This document shows positions 33,482-45,855 of a stretch of 64,000 nt of DNA, one piece after another (the first letter of the stretch is position 1; each line of letters opens with the position of its first letter). Under the pieces are notes generated by a model, which saw only the letters and a list, made by a program, of their open reading frames with translations, was not told where the DNA came from and did not search any database. The position numbers and the translations under genes are program-made. The stretch comes from Gracilaria gracilis (taxonomy: Eukaryota > Rhodophyta > Florideophyceae > Gracilariales > Gracilariaceae), in assembly GCA_030374805.1 (NCBI GenBank), contig JARGSG010000026.1:310001-374000 (forward strand), given 5' to 3'.

Positions 33482-34083
33482 GGAGAGTTGCGTCGTCTTC
33501 GTCGTTTGTTGCGGGGTACGCAAAAACGTCAAAAAGCAGACCCCTCCTAAATAGCTTTGAGATCAATAATAGAAGCTGATCCTGGTGCAAAGCCGTAAGC
33601 TCTTGAAACTTTGGCAGTTTGGAACCTCAACGATCTCAAGCTGTAGGCGGTGTCTCTAATAAGAAGAAGAGGGGTACAAGATGTCTGGACCAGCCACTGG
33701 GACAACATCACCATGAAGCTGAACCGAAAATCTTTCTTTATATGACCTCTATCGAAGCGATTGCGTCCCAGGTGTCTCCTTCGGTTAGATTATTGCGTAT
33801 CGACAGAAATTCATTCACATAGCTACGTGTTGCGTGATTCGCGGTAGAGGTTAACGTCAGAATAACTGTTTTCGAAGGTATCGTCGATGTTCTTCCAAGT
33901 CTGTGTAAAGCGTCTATGTATTCATGCCGCATAGCTGCCACTCATCGCGATTGAGACGATTTGTTCAAAGTTTTCTCTAGCTTGACCCTGATATTCTCGT
34001 CAAACCCACAAGCATGCGCTGGGTATTGTCGACAAACCGGGTTTCGTGATAATTTGCCTCGCTTTATTCTCCGAGCGTAGTGC
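33482..34083. other. Degraded spacer
   Basis: Between the 2OG-like pseudogene and the recombinase fragment. A minus-strand frame at 33738-33941 (YIDALHRLGRTSTIPSKTVI) looks coding-like and may be the decayed C-terminus of the recombinase at 34.1 kb. Confidence 0.3.
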
Positions 34084-34548
34084 TCAAGAACAAGCCCCAC
34101 GTCTTCCTGAATAAGAGATGTTTCCTCCTCGAAAGCAAACGGTATAAAGGGAACAGATGATCGATACTGCTGGTATGCTTCGATGCCATTTCAATATAGA
34201 TTTCCAAGCCCTTGCGAATTCTTTCTCTTCGTGATCCGTTACGGTGGGATCATAACCCATATATGTTCTCGCCAACTGTTCAGGGGATGTATTCATCTGC
34301 GTTGACAGTTTTCTGAGAAACTGTTCCTCATTCAAGCCACAAAAAACTTCCTTTTGACGGTAGAGGTGCCACAACATTGTTGCACAGATTGCTCTTAAAG
34401 TCATGGTTGTGATATGTCCTAGTTCACAACTCTTAGAGCGAAGAAACTCACACAAAGAGTTCGTGACCTCAGTTGGCTTCAGAGCCCAGCCCGTTCTCGA
34501 ATGTAGAATCAAATTTTCAACCTCAACAATGTTTTCCCTCCTTGGCAT
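34084..34548 (-). pseudogene. Crypton-like tyrosine recombinase, C-terminal fragment
   Basis: Open minus-strand frame of 154 codons without an upstream partner. ENLILHSRTGWALKPTEV, FLRSKSCELGHITTMTLR, ICATMLWHLYRQKEVF and LSTQMNTSPEQLARTYMGYD correspond to the end of the recombinase remnant at 28.8-30.3 kb. TLRAICATM followed about 45 residues later by RTYMGY matches the Arg-box II and tyrosine spacing of tyrosine recombinases. The N-terminal part is absent; the next sequence to the right belongs to element A copy 2. Confidence 0.4.
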
Positions 34549-34559
34549 TTGCTACGGTT

Positions 34560-36829
34560 TCACGGGGTATGTTCTTTTCCTGCCACAGCAAGCGCGTGGG
34601 TCTCTTGCCCGTTACAGAACATGAATATATCTCTGCGCACCGTATGGGTGGGGTGGACTATCCGTACTTGTTCTGTTGACCTGACGGAGTAACACACGAG
34701 GTACGTTCGAAGATCTTGGTCTTTCTCTCCCAGTTATGTTAACTGGGGCACTTTGTGTGATTTCGATGCTAGTGAGTACTCATTGAGTGGTAGTGAAAGG
34801 TTTGTGAAACTGAAATTAATTGCTAATCGGGGCTGTATGGCAGGGGAGAAAGTAGGGCTTGGCGATTTGGTATCGATAGAACCTCGTCAGGTAGAATCGG
34901 TGAAAGCGCCGATGTAAACGAGAAGTTAAGGAAGAAGCGCGGTAGTTGTGACGGAGAATTTGACCGAAGCCGAGGATCGAAGATGATCGGAGGATTCCAA
35001 AGCAAGGAGGTACTTTCTCGCAGGTGGAGTGGGTAGAGAGAGAAACTGGGTGGGTGTTGTTCGGAGTTTTTCGATGGCGGCGAGCATGATGAATTCAGAA
35101 ACGCCGAAATGGAAGTTGTGGAGTGGTTTGAAGGGAAAATTTTGTAAGGAGAGAAGAGCGCCGTGATGTTGAGAAGAAAATAAGATTGGGAGATGGAGGA
35201 CTACTTTGTGAGGGAGAGGGAGTGAAGGGCTTCAAAGGATATTTCTTTTGTCTTGCAGAATACTTAGTGCTTTCGGCCAAGGAGAATGTTTCGTGATTCT
35301 CGGAGGAGAGTAGATTGGGATTTGCGTGCGGCATTGGTCTGGTCCTGGGTTCGGGAGATTGGAGTGTGATTTGTGTGCGGCGTGGGTCTGTTCCTGGTTT
35401 CGGAGGGAAGGGTATGGATTGTGTAGAGCGAGGTCTGAGGGGGAGACGCTGCACCTGTGAGGAGGATCTTAGGGGAGTGTTCTGTGGGAGATGACGAGAA
35501 TGTCCTCCGCTTCCGGAATTTCATCGGAGTAGCTGGCATTAATTGTGTAACAGTGGTGGAGAACGCCATGGGGTTCACGGAAGGGAAACCCGTTGAGAGT
35601 GGTAAGCAGAGAGTTGAGAAGGTTAGAGATGGCGAGCTGAATCAGTTCCATTTTGGTCTGGCTTGGGATTGGAGAGGAGATTTGAGGGATGCCCTCGTGG
35701 CTTTCGGAGGCGCGGTTGGGTGGAAGGAGGTTGGCAAGTAGCCGAGAAGGATGGAGTTTCCAGTAACGCAATTGCGATGGAAGGAATAAGAGATGGTGAA
35801 GAATGTGATGTGAAGGTAGTAGGTGGTCACAGGAAGAGAATTTGAGGAGGTGAAGGACCTAAATACGTACATTGGGAAGGACACGTAAAGGAGTCAATAC
35901 CGGTGGTGTCGGGAGATGGTCGGATGCATGAGTTGTAGGAGGACTGAATGAGGGCGGCTTTTTAGGGAGGGGAAAGCTTCTTGGCCGAGGGCGGAGGCCA
36001 TGGGGTGGAAGAAAGCAGGGTCGCCGGATGCAATGGTATTGGAGAGGGGGTGGAAGAAGGTGTTATGAAAGTTTGCGAGGGCGAGTGGTTGTTTGAGGAC
36101 CTGGGTGGCTTCTCTGTGGGAGACAGTGGTGGAGAAAAGCTGCTGTGCGTCTGTAAGGGTGGTGGGAGCGAAACAGATGGTGCTGAATTGGTGCTGGAGG
36201 TGGTGTTTCTGGGGCTTTAGGCGCTGGGTATCGGAGCAGACGTCATAATAGAATGCGGATTTGGAGAAGGCGCGGTTGTGTAGGAAGAAAGATGACTTTG
36301 TGCGCCGTGCGGTGGCCGAGGGAGGAGGTGATGAAAGAGATGTATAGGGGCATTCGTTGGAGTTGGGGGTTGCCGAGGAGTTGGAAGGGAGTGGGAGTTG
36401 GGGGAGTGGGGGAGGGGGGTGGCAGACAGACCAATGGGTGTTGTGGCATTATGGTAGGCGTCTTGGATGTGGAGTGGGAGAGACAGTTGCTGGTGATGAT
36501 AAGAGTTGTGGTATAGGATGGCGACGGGGTCGAAACGGCGGGTTGTGGGAGGGGATATAAAGAAAGTTGAGAGGTGTAATTGTGACCCTTGGTCCATAGG
36601 GGGAAGTAGGGGTGCCTCCGCCGGAAGAGAGGAAACGCTTGGTCGCGGTGAGGTGATTGGTGCTTCTTCTCTGGTGCCTTTCGATTGCGGGGATGGATTG
36701 GCCGAAGAACGACCAGCCTTTAAAGCAGCCATTTGGAATGTTGGGGAAGGGTGAAGGGCTGGCAGGGGATGAGGGGTTACGTATCGGGGAGCGCATTATG
36801 GGGCACGGACGTTGGGACAGAATGGTGAG
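34560..36829 (-). pseudogene. Degraded interior of element A copy 2
   Basis: Purine-rich on the plus strand, so coding potential lies on the minus strand: many overlapping Pro/Ser/His-rich frames, none intact. Two places look like real protein. One is KMELIQLAISNLLNSLLTTL (about 35.65-35.6 kb), which resembles the minus-strand gene of copy 1. The other is PNIPNGCFKGWSFFGQSI (about 36.73 kb), which resembles PNCCFEDISFSISSF near 53.05 kb in copy 3. The left boundary is not defined. I assign no function. Confidence 0.35.
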
Positions 36830-37273
36830 GACGTTTACACATGATGCGAAGGCGTTTCAAATATTGCTTTTATAAATGTATGATGTAAACGTGGTGTCTA
36901 GTGAACAGATCTCCACAAATTGAAAAGGTATTCTTTGTATTTGTATACTTCAATCCCTATTCGATAAGCAGTTATGTAAGTATCTATATTGCTATTCGCT
37001 ACCGTATACATGAAAATAGGTGGCACCTACACACCTACACTGTGCTGCGAAACTACCACAAACGGAAGAAGCATGCTAGTTTCCCTTCCACCCAAACTCG
37101 CAAAGATGGAAATGATTTGGAATAATTCTTTCGGAAAAAACTAGCAGCAATGGAAAGGTGGAAATATTTTCGGAAATTAGAACTTCCAAATTTGGATAAA
37201 TTCACCGGTTTTTCGTTCGTTTTAATTCCGTCATTTTTGACCGCTAAACTAGCATTCCGATAACACCGACGCA
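36830..37273 (+). repeat. Element A right end, copy 2
   Basis: Homologous over about 440 bases to 53150-53603, for example TTTGTAT..TTC, AAGCAGTTAT and ATGCTAGTTT blocks. Ends AAACTAGCATTCCGATAACACCGACG. Subterminal ACTAGC or GCTAGT words at about 37075, 37140 and 37247. Confidence 0.75.
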
Positions 37274-37278
37274 ATCTC

Positions 37279-37872
37279 GCTTTCCCAAAGTTCAAACGTA
37301 CCATTACGCAGTCTTCTGTACAAAACCATTCCGCATCGTGCCACATTCCTCGCGCTCAACCGTACCTGTGTTCAACGACGAAGAAGATCAAACAATAAGT
37401 TTGAAGACTTAGAAACGCGTTTCCCAACACACTATTTCAACAGCATGTACCAAGAACATGAACGCATTCAAGAGATTGAGGCACTGCGACTATAGGAGTA
37501 TGCCGATGGTCAACGGTGCCACCGTTCATCGGCATAAACGTATAGTCGCAAGACCGGCATCATAAGAAACATTCCTTTACCTGTTTAGCAATGAAATGAT
37601 GAAGAGCATGTCAGAATCAAGCGAGAAAGAAATTAACCCGCAATGAAAACATAGCCAACTTACCATTCAGAATCAATCATGCTGCCTCGTACACGTAACG
37701 CACTCGCTGACCATTAGACTACGCGCAGATGCATATCGAGAAGCGTTTACCTGCGAAGGAATACCATTCCGCTTAAAATGTCAGAAACGAAGCATAAAGT
37801 GACCAACCTCGCTTTCCCAAACTTACCATTACGAATTCTTCTGTACAGACCAGTTCCGCATCGTTTCAGCAA
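37279..37872. repeat. Direct repeat of about 60 bp, 530 bp apart
   Basis: TCGCTTTCCCAAA, ACCATTACG, TCTTCTGTACA and TTCCGCATCGT occur in the same order at 37279-37335 and 37811-37865. The first copy directly follows element A copy 2, so the second may show part of the pre-insertion context. Confidence 0.6.
37485..37550. repeat. Large imperfect hairpin (66 nt)
   Basis: Three stems nest: TGCGACTATA with TATAGTCGCA (37485-37494 / 37541-37550), TATGCCGATG with CATCGGCATA (37499-37508 / 37527-37536) and AACGGTG with CACCGTT around a single-base loop at 37519. Small bulges separate them. Confidence 0.8.
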
Positions 37873-37978
37873 TATTAGTAGTTGGTTCAGAAGTATGAAG
37901 CGAGGAAGAATAAACTTACCAAAAAACCCAAACGTCTGCACCCCAGCAAAAGGAGATTCTCCGAAATGGTTCGTTCAA

Positions 37979-38019
37979 CTTCCCAATCGCATGATGTCCG
38001 ACATCATGCGATTAGGAAG
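37979..38019. repeat. Hairpin with 19-bp stem
   Basis: CTTCC-C-AATCGCATGATGT, loop CCG, then ACATCATGCGATT-A-GGAAG: one mismatch in 19 pairs. It lies about 500 bp left of the Plavaka-like gene. Confidence 0.8.
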
Positions 38020-38532
38020 TGAAAGAACTGTTTCGGAAAGCATCAATCATGTTTTGCGCACCGCGCGCGAAAACCCGAACGAAACGGAGCAAATATTGCC
38101 TTCTTCGAAGCGCAATGGGAAAACGTAGTCAGCTTCGGATTAAAAACGGAGAGAACGTCGTTTTTAAATGTACCAGAAGCCAGTGACCTACATCAGCATC
38201 AACTGGGACGCTGTTCCGGACGACAATCGCAGATTTTGGAGCAGGCGAGGCCACAGAGAATTTTGCGCGTCGTCGGCCAAGATCGGACAAGTGTACAGAT
38301 ATATCAGGGTCAATCCACAGAATTATTTTCAGTGGTGGATAATCAGGGTTGAACCCTGGCGTGAAGGTCGATGTGTCCATGCGTTCCCATTTTGAACAAA
38401 AGCACGTGATTTAAACTCAAATCTATTCTCCACTCCTTTTCCGGTCCTCAGCATCCTCCCCACCGTCCTTCCGTCTTCCGCTTCTCTTCCGTGCTTGTTC
38501 CCTTCCTCTTCTCTCAGCCCTTTCCCTCGATT

Positions 38533-41529
38533 ATGGTTTACTACTGCAGGCACAAACAGCGCGGTTGTCCGTTCATGGCGCGAGGAGTGTTGTCGCTTCA
38601 GAGACACGTCAGTCAGTGTCCTCACCGTCAAAAATTGATTCCATACGGTGAGCACAGCATTCGACGGAGCAAGCGTTTCAAGTTATCTGCCCCAACTCCA
38701 AACGCTTCTTCTTCGGAAACCGTTACAGCCCCCTGCCGTACTGCCGAGTCTTTCTCTCCCAAAGAAATGGAGGTCTCCGTTCCACCGGAACCTCCGGAAC
38801 CAGACCGAATTGAGTCGAGTTCTAAACCTGCGTCACCCTCTCCCCCACCCTTTGAAACCTCAATTGGAAGCGACTCTACTCCTCCACCTTCCGAAGAGTC
38901 GCTCGGCGCTCTTCACATGGATTATCTTACCATCTGTCTCGCTTCCGTAACATCCAACCTTGGTCACCGTGAGGCAAACGAGCTCATTAGTCTTCTTCGG
39001 AACCCCCGCTTCTCGCAGAAGCGCTTCAACGAAACCATCACCAGTTCCGAGCGCTGTACGGAACTCAAGAACGCTATCTTCGAACGATATGCTTCCAGCG
39101 ATGGATTCAAACGAACCTCTATCTCCCCACAAAGATGTAAGTTCAGCGCCACCCTCTACACGAGAGACCCAATTGAGACCCTCCTCAAGCAGCTCTAGTT
39201 GGCTGACAGCGAAAACACCTTCTGCAATTCTATCCCCCAGACCCACTCCGCGAAATTTTCTCATCCCATGTCGGCAACTCTCGCTAGAGACGCCACTTTC
39301 AAGCTGAAAGAACTGTTCATGGGCTCCTTGGATAATAGAATAGTTTGCAATACTCAAGAAATAAGTTTCAGTGAATCTTTTGTAGGTCTTCTGCAGGTGT
39401 ACACCGATAAGTCTTCAACAACTCTAAAGCAAACTTTGGTCACCGCTTATCCCCTTCACCTCGTTTTCCTCAACTTTTCCGACCATCTACGCCGCAAATG
39501 TATCCGCGAGGACCTCACGGTAGTTTCGTACTTCCCTACAGCTCTCGAAGAAGTTTCTTAGTCGCATGCAGAGGCCATGCCCTTCGTTTCCAACAAATCT
39601 CTCCGCGATGCGAGGATGCAGATTCTGCATCACTCCCTTCGTCGTATTCTAGAGCCTATTCTAATTCTAAACCTTACATTGAGAGGAATTGAGTTCACCG
39701 GGAAAGACAAAGTTCATCGGGTATGCCATCCACTGTTGGCAAGTTACTGAGCAGACATACCTGAAGCAATGGATATTCTGTCTATTCTTCATGGCAAAAA
39801 GACCGGACGCCCCTGTCACAGATGCCAGGTGCCACGCTCAGCTTTATCCAGTGATGTGCCTACCTCTTTACCTTGCGCACACAGAACCAGACGAAACGAC
39901 TGAGGGAAACATATTCCGCAATGTTGAAAAATGCAGAGCAAGAGGACCTTGAACGACGTCCCCGTCGAGCTAGATGCAGAAGAGCTCAGGCAGATTCTCT
40001 GATGCGCTCCAACTCCGTATCTCTCACTCCATCTTTTCTAGAAAGCCCTTTCATCCTTCGTTTGATCCCAGGGCTTTCTCCTTATAGCCTTTTTTCCTTC
40101 GAACCGTTGCACAACCTGCATCTTGGCATATCAAAGCTCATTCAAACAGCAACCATTGAGCGACTTCAGTCACACACGCTGTCAACCACCATAGGAGCAT
40201 CTGCACCGCGCTCCTTCCGAACAGTTCGCACGCAACTTCTAGACCATTCAAACGCCATCCTCGCCGCCATGGAAAGAGACTTCCCCGCTAGAGGCTTGCA
40301 CATAGACTTTTCTACACAAGAAAAAGGCAAGTCTCTCAACGTTATACTCACCAACGAAGGTCTACGCGGAATGCTGGAGGCAAGGAACTACAAAGCACTG
40401 GACATAGTTTTCCCATTCATAGGCGCTTTCTTTGATACATGTTGTGGAGAACATGAAACAGCACCTATCACAACCATCTTCACACAATACTCAGACTTGG
40501 TCGGCGCCATTTTCAGGTACAATCAAGAACCACACTGGAACGGAAGCTCTCTCTCAGCTCTCCAGGCCCAGATTACAGCCTTCAAACAATGTACGACCAG
40601 AACATGAGCCGACTTCCACCCCTCTAGACTTTGAACGTTGAAGTTTTATGTTCTTGACCATCTCGTCGAGGATATCAGACGTCTAAAAGGTATCCAATAC
40701 TACGATGCAGGGATATGAGCATGCCCATCTCTTATTCAAAAGGCATTATCGGCGAACTTGGAGAAGAACGGCAACGGCTGTGCAGGAAACCATTCGCTCT
40801 ATCGACCATGAAAATGTGAGAAAGAAGTGGATTGGTGGTAATCTCCAAGAAGGCATGGCACGCGCACCATACGCTTCCCCAATACCTTCTATTCAACTTC
40901 CTCGATTTACGAAGAGGGGTCGTTCGATAACCATGGGACAACTTCGACACTACGATAAGCGGCTCTCCTCATCTTCACTGACGCTATCTGATATTAAGAA
41001 GGGCCTCCAGGATAATGATACAATCTCCATTCTAGACCAAATTAGGGAACAAGCACTTCCACCGTTTCTCAGCCTGGTTGAGGAGACGCTCGAAGATAAC
41101 TCCATATCTCACTTACCGGAGAAGATCAGGATAACACTCGTGGAATCAGCAGTTGTAAGAGGTGGTATGGTTCCCGTTCTACGACATTTTGAGCCCTCGT
41201 CCAATTCTATCGTCCTGGGTAGAAACAAGTACCCTGTCAACCAAAGGGTGTTTTCCTCTCCAGCTTTCGGACCGAGCAGGATGCCCAAATTCTCGACCAT
41301 CTTGGTCAAAGGAGAACAAGGTGCAACATGGGTTGCTCAAGTAGTCGCTCTCGTTCGTGTGTCTGTTCTCGAATACTCAGGCCCTGTTCCAGAAGTGTCA
41401 TGCGTTCGGTATTTTGAGGTAATGCCTACCGCAACAGCTTTGGACATGTTTTGCAATGCATATCTTTCCGTTGGGCGACAAGTGATGAGCAAAACCACAC
41501 TGTGCCCTTCCCTGCCTATTGAAAACTAA
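38533..41529 (+). pseudogene. Plavaka/CACTA-like (Tnp2-type) transposase, broken
   Basis: ATG 38533. Frame 1 with TAG 39196, TAG 39559, TGA 39748 and TGA 39901; frame 0 for about 39880-40690; frame 1 again to TAA 41527. The start is a C2H2-like finger (YYCRHKQRGCPF, LQRHVSQCPHR) and a Pro/Ser linker. The family pattern follows in order: VYTDKSSTTLKQT, AYPLHLVFLN, DHLRRKC, LTVVSYFPTA, HPLLASY, ADIPEAMD, GRPCHRC, then FSFEPLHNLHLGISKLI and YEHAHLLFKRHY. This order (D-x-T/S block, PL-ISLAN-like block, P-LASY-AD-PE, CH-C, LH-LG) is that of fungal Plavaka transposases in the CACTA group. Five stops and two or more frame changes. It is convergent with the minus-strand gene at 41.75-44.07 kb. Confidence 0.55.
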
Positions 41530-41752
41530 GGAGCTCAGAACACCTCACCCCATGGTATGGAATGGTTCCGGGTTCAGCAATACAGGGAACAATACATATG
41601 GTTCGTTCTAATTATCCAGCACAGCCATTATCTTGTACACTCCAATGGTTCCAACATCGATTCTACATCAATAGGTTTTATCATGAGCCTGTTCAAAACT
41701 CAACTGAACCCGAAGAAACCCGTATAGAAGTAGAACAGTAAAAGATTCTCAT

Positions 41753-44071
41753 TTATTCTTCTTGTTCATTGTGACCAAGTTGCAATCCTCTCCCCACTGG
41801 TGTGCTACTTCCAAAACCCAGCATGTCCATCTCCTTGAAATCTATGTTCCTTTCCTCACACTTTCCGATGAAACAATCTGTAACTGATCCCAATCTCTTG
41901 CTCACATTCCCAACGAAGAAACGTTCATGCAACGTTTGATATATCTTTCCGCTGGAGGGCATTCGAAACGCTATCGTAGCCTCCCTCAAATCATTCCCCA
42001 GCACTCCAGTCCATTCATGTGCTGCACTCCCATAATGATGGAACTCGTTGGAATAACCTCACTGTAAATGTTGCCGGACATCTTCCAACAACTCTTTCAA
42101 ACAGAGAGGTAATAACTCCGCATACTTCCTCGCGAACTGTTTCTGCCTTTCCCCACCTCTCGGAGATTGAGCAGTAACAAGAGTGACAACCGTCAGAACC
42201 CATGCGTCTAAGCGTGCAAGTGTCAGTATCGTGCCATCCACTAATGTCCCTTCCTCTTAATCCTCAATATCATACGCAATGAAGTCCTTCAACACTTCTA
42301 CGCCTACCTTGTTTCTGAAGAACAAGTCCTGGTCGTTCGTATCTATTTAATCCCCGTCATTCTTAGACTTCGAATACTTCAAACGATTAAGTGGTGCCTT
42401 CCTCAACCATGACGTGGTGGGGGTTCCATTCGCACCAAGTCGCAAGATGTTCTCTTGTGCTTCCCTCAGCTGCGGTTCAACTTCATCGGCATTTTCTTCT
42501 ACCACTTTTGTTCTTCTCCATATTAGATCATAACCCAACAACAAAAACAATTTATCCCTTGTATTTCTCTTTCGTACCCCCACGACATCACTCATTGTCT
42601 GCTTCATTCCCTGCCATAGACACATATCCGCACACACTTCTAATGTGCATCTTTTTGTGAGAGAGGCCTGTCTAATTCCTTCCCAACTCACTTCCTTCCA
42701 CTCACTCTGTACCATAGTCTTCAGCAGTGGATTCGCACCCCCTTCAACAGATGGTGTGAACATTCGAAAACTGGCGAGGAGCTCTACAGGATTCTTGCGA
42801 ACCATCGCGACACCATCCCCCTCGTTTCGAATTATCCCTTCTCCATTCTCCGTCGCTCCCTCCAATATTTCAGCTAGATTGATCCAATTCCTTGAAGGTT
42901 TATCACCTTCGAAACACAGTTCACTGGTCTCTCTCCTGGCCCAAGTCAACATATTGTGAAATACTTTTCGCGCATCCTCTCTAAACGCATCGCTTACAGC
43001 GATTCGATGCTTCTTTCGTCCGGTTTGTCCGGGTTCACCGGTACGGGAAATGTTACTGCCCTCCTTCTTCAATGCACCACGTAAACCTTCAATGACCAGT
43101 TCTTTCTCCTCAAGCTTAGTCTTCAATGATGTGCTCTGCCCTTGCGCAACCTTTACAAGGATTCCCCGTATCATCAAATCCTCCTCCAACTTCTTCACCT
43201 TTGCTTTCAATCTATTGATTTCTTTCAGCAAATCTCTGTGGTTTCCAGAAGACGTGATTTCTTTCTCGACAGTTCCCCTTTCTTCTTCCTCCTCCTGCTC
43301 CACTTCATGAACCTCCCTTGTTCCCTGTACTCCATCTACTTTTGTTCTCCGTGGAACAGTAGAGGTTAGAGTCCTCTTCATTGCACGATATACTGGAGCT
43401 ATTTCATTCCCAGCATTATCCGCATTGTCCACAGTGTCAGCCACACGCCGCTCAGAGTTCTCCTCTCCGAGTCTTATTCGCCCTGACAAATTCGAGTTCC
43501 GAAAATTTCCCCTTCCCACACGCCGTATGCCGACCCGTCGGGGCTTCAAGGCAACTGTAGATGCCTTTCGCGTCGAAAATGGTGACGGCCGTGGAATGGT
43601 TGTGCGATCGCCCACACTCCGTTGTAGGTGTCTTGCAGTGGGACTACTTTCCAGTTCAGAGACACGGAAATTCTCTTGTTCCTCTTGTGAAACTTGAACC
43701 TTTTTCACAATATCCCTTGTCAACGAACCTGCCGGTTCTCGAGCTTTCGGAACCGGTGAAATTTGTTCGGAGTTGGGATTTTGTTCAACGTTGCCAGTGG
43801 ACCGCGTTGGAAAGCTCGGCGACGACCTAATTTGATGTACATCGCTAGTGTTCCTAGAGGTACCTTTGCGCCGAGAATGGCTGTGACTGACGGTGGGATT
43901 AGGCCCGTGGTTGGCCTTCGCTGCTGGTGATTGACGTGGCGTTGTTTTAGCAGCCACTCGTGTTGAACCTCTGTTATCCTCACCAAGTTTCTTTTTCTTC
44001 CCTACAGGCTTCTTGCGAGACTGGGTGCCTCGCGTTCTTGCCTTGTCCACCATGTTGTTACTTGGTACCAA
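41753..44071 (-). pseudogene. Coiled-coil accessory protein of the Plavaka-like element
   Basis: A 574-codon intact frame (44071 to 42347) continues past its TAA in the same frame to 41753 with TAA near 42257 and TGA near 42056; the full ancestral length is about 770 residues. Order: very basic N-terminus (RKKPVGKKKKLG), long Ser/Arg/Pro low-complexity part, acidic block (EVEQEEEEERGTVEKE), a coiled coil (LLKEINRLKAKVKKLEEDL), then a folded-looking C-terminal part (RKVFHNMLTWARRETSELCF, DKLFLLLGYDLIWRRTK). No catalytic motif. Convergent with the transposase and ending about 220 bp from it, so it is likely its TnpA-like DNA-binding partner. The first 574 codons could still be translated. Confidence 0.5.
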
Positions 44072-44342
44072 TGCCCAATTTGAGGAAAGAAAACAGGGAA
44101 GACAAACAGATTGGAGATTAAAGGGGATTTGAAGAACGTTGTGAAAGACCGAGGATGGTTGGACACGAAAGGGAGCATGATGAATGGAATAGCGGAATCA
44201 ATAACGGTCAGTTTACAGAACCTGTGTAAATCATTGGAAACTACAAATCGTGCAGCTACAGAAAAGGAGTTGCCTATAGACCTCGCAACCGTTCCTCGTC
44301 GTCAGTGGGATCAAGAGTGAGAGCCCAGTCCAAATGTTTTTC

Positions 44343-44799
44343 GGACAGCGGACCCGGGTGCGGTGGGGCTTCATCGGTGCACAGATGAAGCGTCACGGCT
44401 CCCAAGTCCGCTGGCAACGGCGCGTTGGTGGTGCCACGTATGCTATTAACACAGGTTTGACACAAACAGCGCGTTGGGACAGGGGACCAAGGTGGCTTGG
44501 CGCTTCATCGGTGCACAGCTTAAGCGCCACGGCGCCCGAGTTCCCTGTCATCGGCACGCTGGTGGTGCCACGTATGCCACTACCACAGGTTTGCCATAAA
44601 CAGGGCGTTGGGACAGCGGACTGGGGTGGCGTGGCGCTTCATCGGTGCACCGATGAAGCGCCATGACAACCGGGGCCGCTGTCCCAGGCTGTCGTTTTAA
44701 TTAATTTGAATTACATAATCTTTTTGTGACAGCCGTCCGGGGTGGAGTGGCTCTCCATCGGCGCAGCGATAAAGCGCAATGAGATCCCAGTTTGCTGTC
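44343..44799. repeat. Palindrome cluster, four copies
   Basis: Copies at 44343-44413, 44475-44549, 44609-44686 and 44727-44799. Each reads outward-in GGACAGCGGACC, GGTGTCGTGGCGC, TTCATCGGTGCACCGATGAA and back in reverse complement. The first two are spaced by about 60 bp that contain a TGGTGCCACGTATG block, making a tandem of about 132 bp. Confidence 0.85.
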
Positions 44800-45855
44800 T
44801 TACTTGTCCTTATTAGTAACATCGCGTATATTTCCACATTTATTTAGTTCCGTGTCTCTCGCGTCTTCAAGCTTTCCTTAACATCTCTTTGACGCATCAC
44901 CTGCCATAGATGAAGTAACACTTTCTCTTGATCCCCTCTCCGCGCGCCATGAAAGATAAAGCTTGAGTTCTTGTAGGTGTACTTTGTCGGCCTGTCGACC
45001 AGGGAACCCGTTGTGCTACCCGCTACTGTGCATTCACGCGGTAGACGGTAGACCGAGGTAAATTGTGGTTCATGGATGCAACGATGAAGCGCCATTGCAC
45101 TCCTGGCCATTGCCCAGTCGTCGTGTTTTCCGAAGACTGTAATAAGAACCTTTCCCTAAGGGAATGAAACTTTTACTCTTCCACCAAGATATTGGTCTTT
45201 CTAAAATCCAAGTAATAATTATAAATAGGTATAGCAATAGAGTTGTTACAATTCTACACTAACGTCACAGGTGCGACTGTCTGGCGCGGACACCGTCCGC
45301 TCGATAAATATCGCTGTATAGCCGTAGGCGAAACACGCGCATCCCTACAGACTACTGTCACGCACGAATGCTCGTGAGCAAACATCATATAAGTCATTTC
45401 TTTACAGAATAGGCTCACATGAAGCTTAATCCTTCTTCACGGGGACTTTGAGCCTAGTAAGACACTTATGGGGCTGCATTTATTAGTCACGTTAGTATAG
45501 TGAGCATTGCTGCGGATGCTCTGGAAACACCCTAAATTAGTGTGTCAGGGTGATTTTCAATCCCTCCAAACGCATCCAGGACCGTTGGTCTAGACCATCC
45601 CTAGGACAGCGGACCCGGGTGTCGCGGCGCTTCATCAGTGCACTGATGAAGCACTACTACACATCGGTCCGCTGTCCAAAAATTAAAAAATTTTTTTTGG
45701 CCCTGCCGCCTTGTTCGGCCCCGAATCTCTGCATCCGGGGCACACGAGCTACTACTACTGGGTATCGCGTTTGCGGCAACATCGCGGCCATGTGCAACTA
45801 AATCCCGTTGGGGTCTGTTCCACAGCCCCCTGTAATACATGCTTTAGTAGCTCAG
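44609..45855 (+). repeat. Left ~1.24-kb inverted terminal repeat
   Basis: Collinear with the reverse complement of 51712-52947. Matching landmarks: TACTTGTCCTTATTA, GTCACAGG, CATCATATAAGTCATT, CTTATGGGGCTGCAT, TCCCTCCAAACGCATCCAGG and TACTACTGGGTATCGCGT. Identity looks roughly 80-85 percent by eye. It ends right at the stop codon of the methyltransferase gene. Confidence 0.85.
45604..45677. repeat. Palindrome copy inside left inverted repeat
   Basis: Same family, centre CAGTGCACTG; its partner in the right inverted repeat is 51889-51961. Followed by an A/T run (AAATTAAAAAATTTTTTTT). Confidence 0.85.

Noticed and set aside
36217-36732. 171-codon minus-strand ORF as an intact protein
   Set aside because: Low-complexity Pro/His/Ser reading; the better homology to element A copy 3 lies in a different frame (PNIPNGCFKGWSFF).
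37690-37735. tRNA gene on the minus strand
   Set aside because: TAGTCTAATGGT resembles an A box, but the anticodon and D stems do not pair and no B box follows. At most a tRNA-derived relic.
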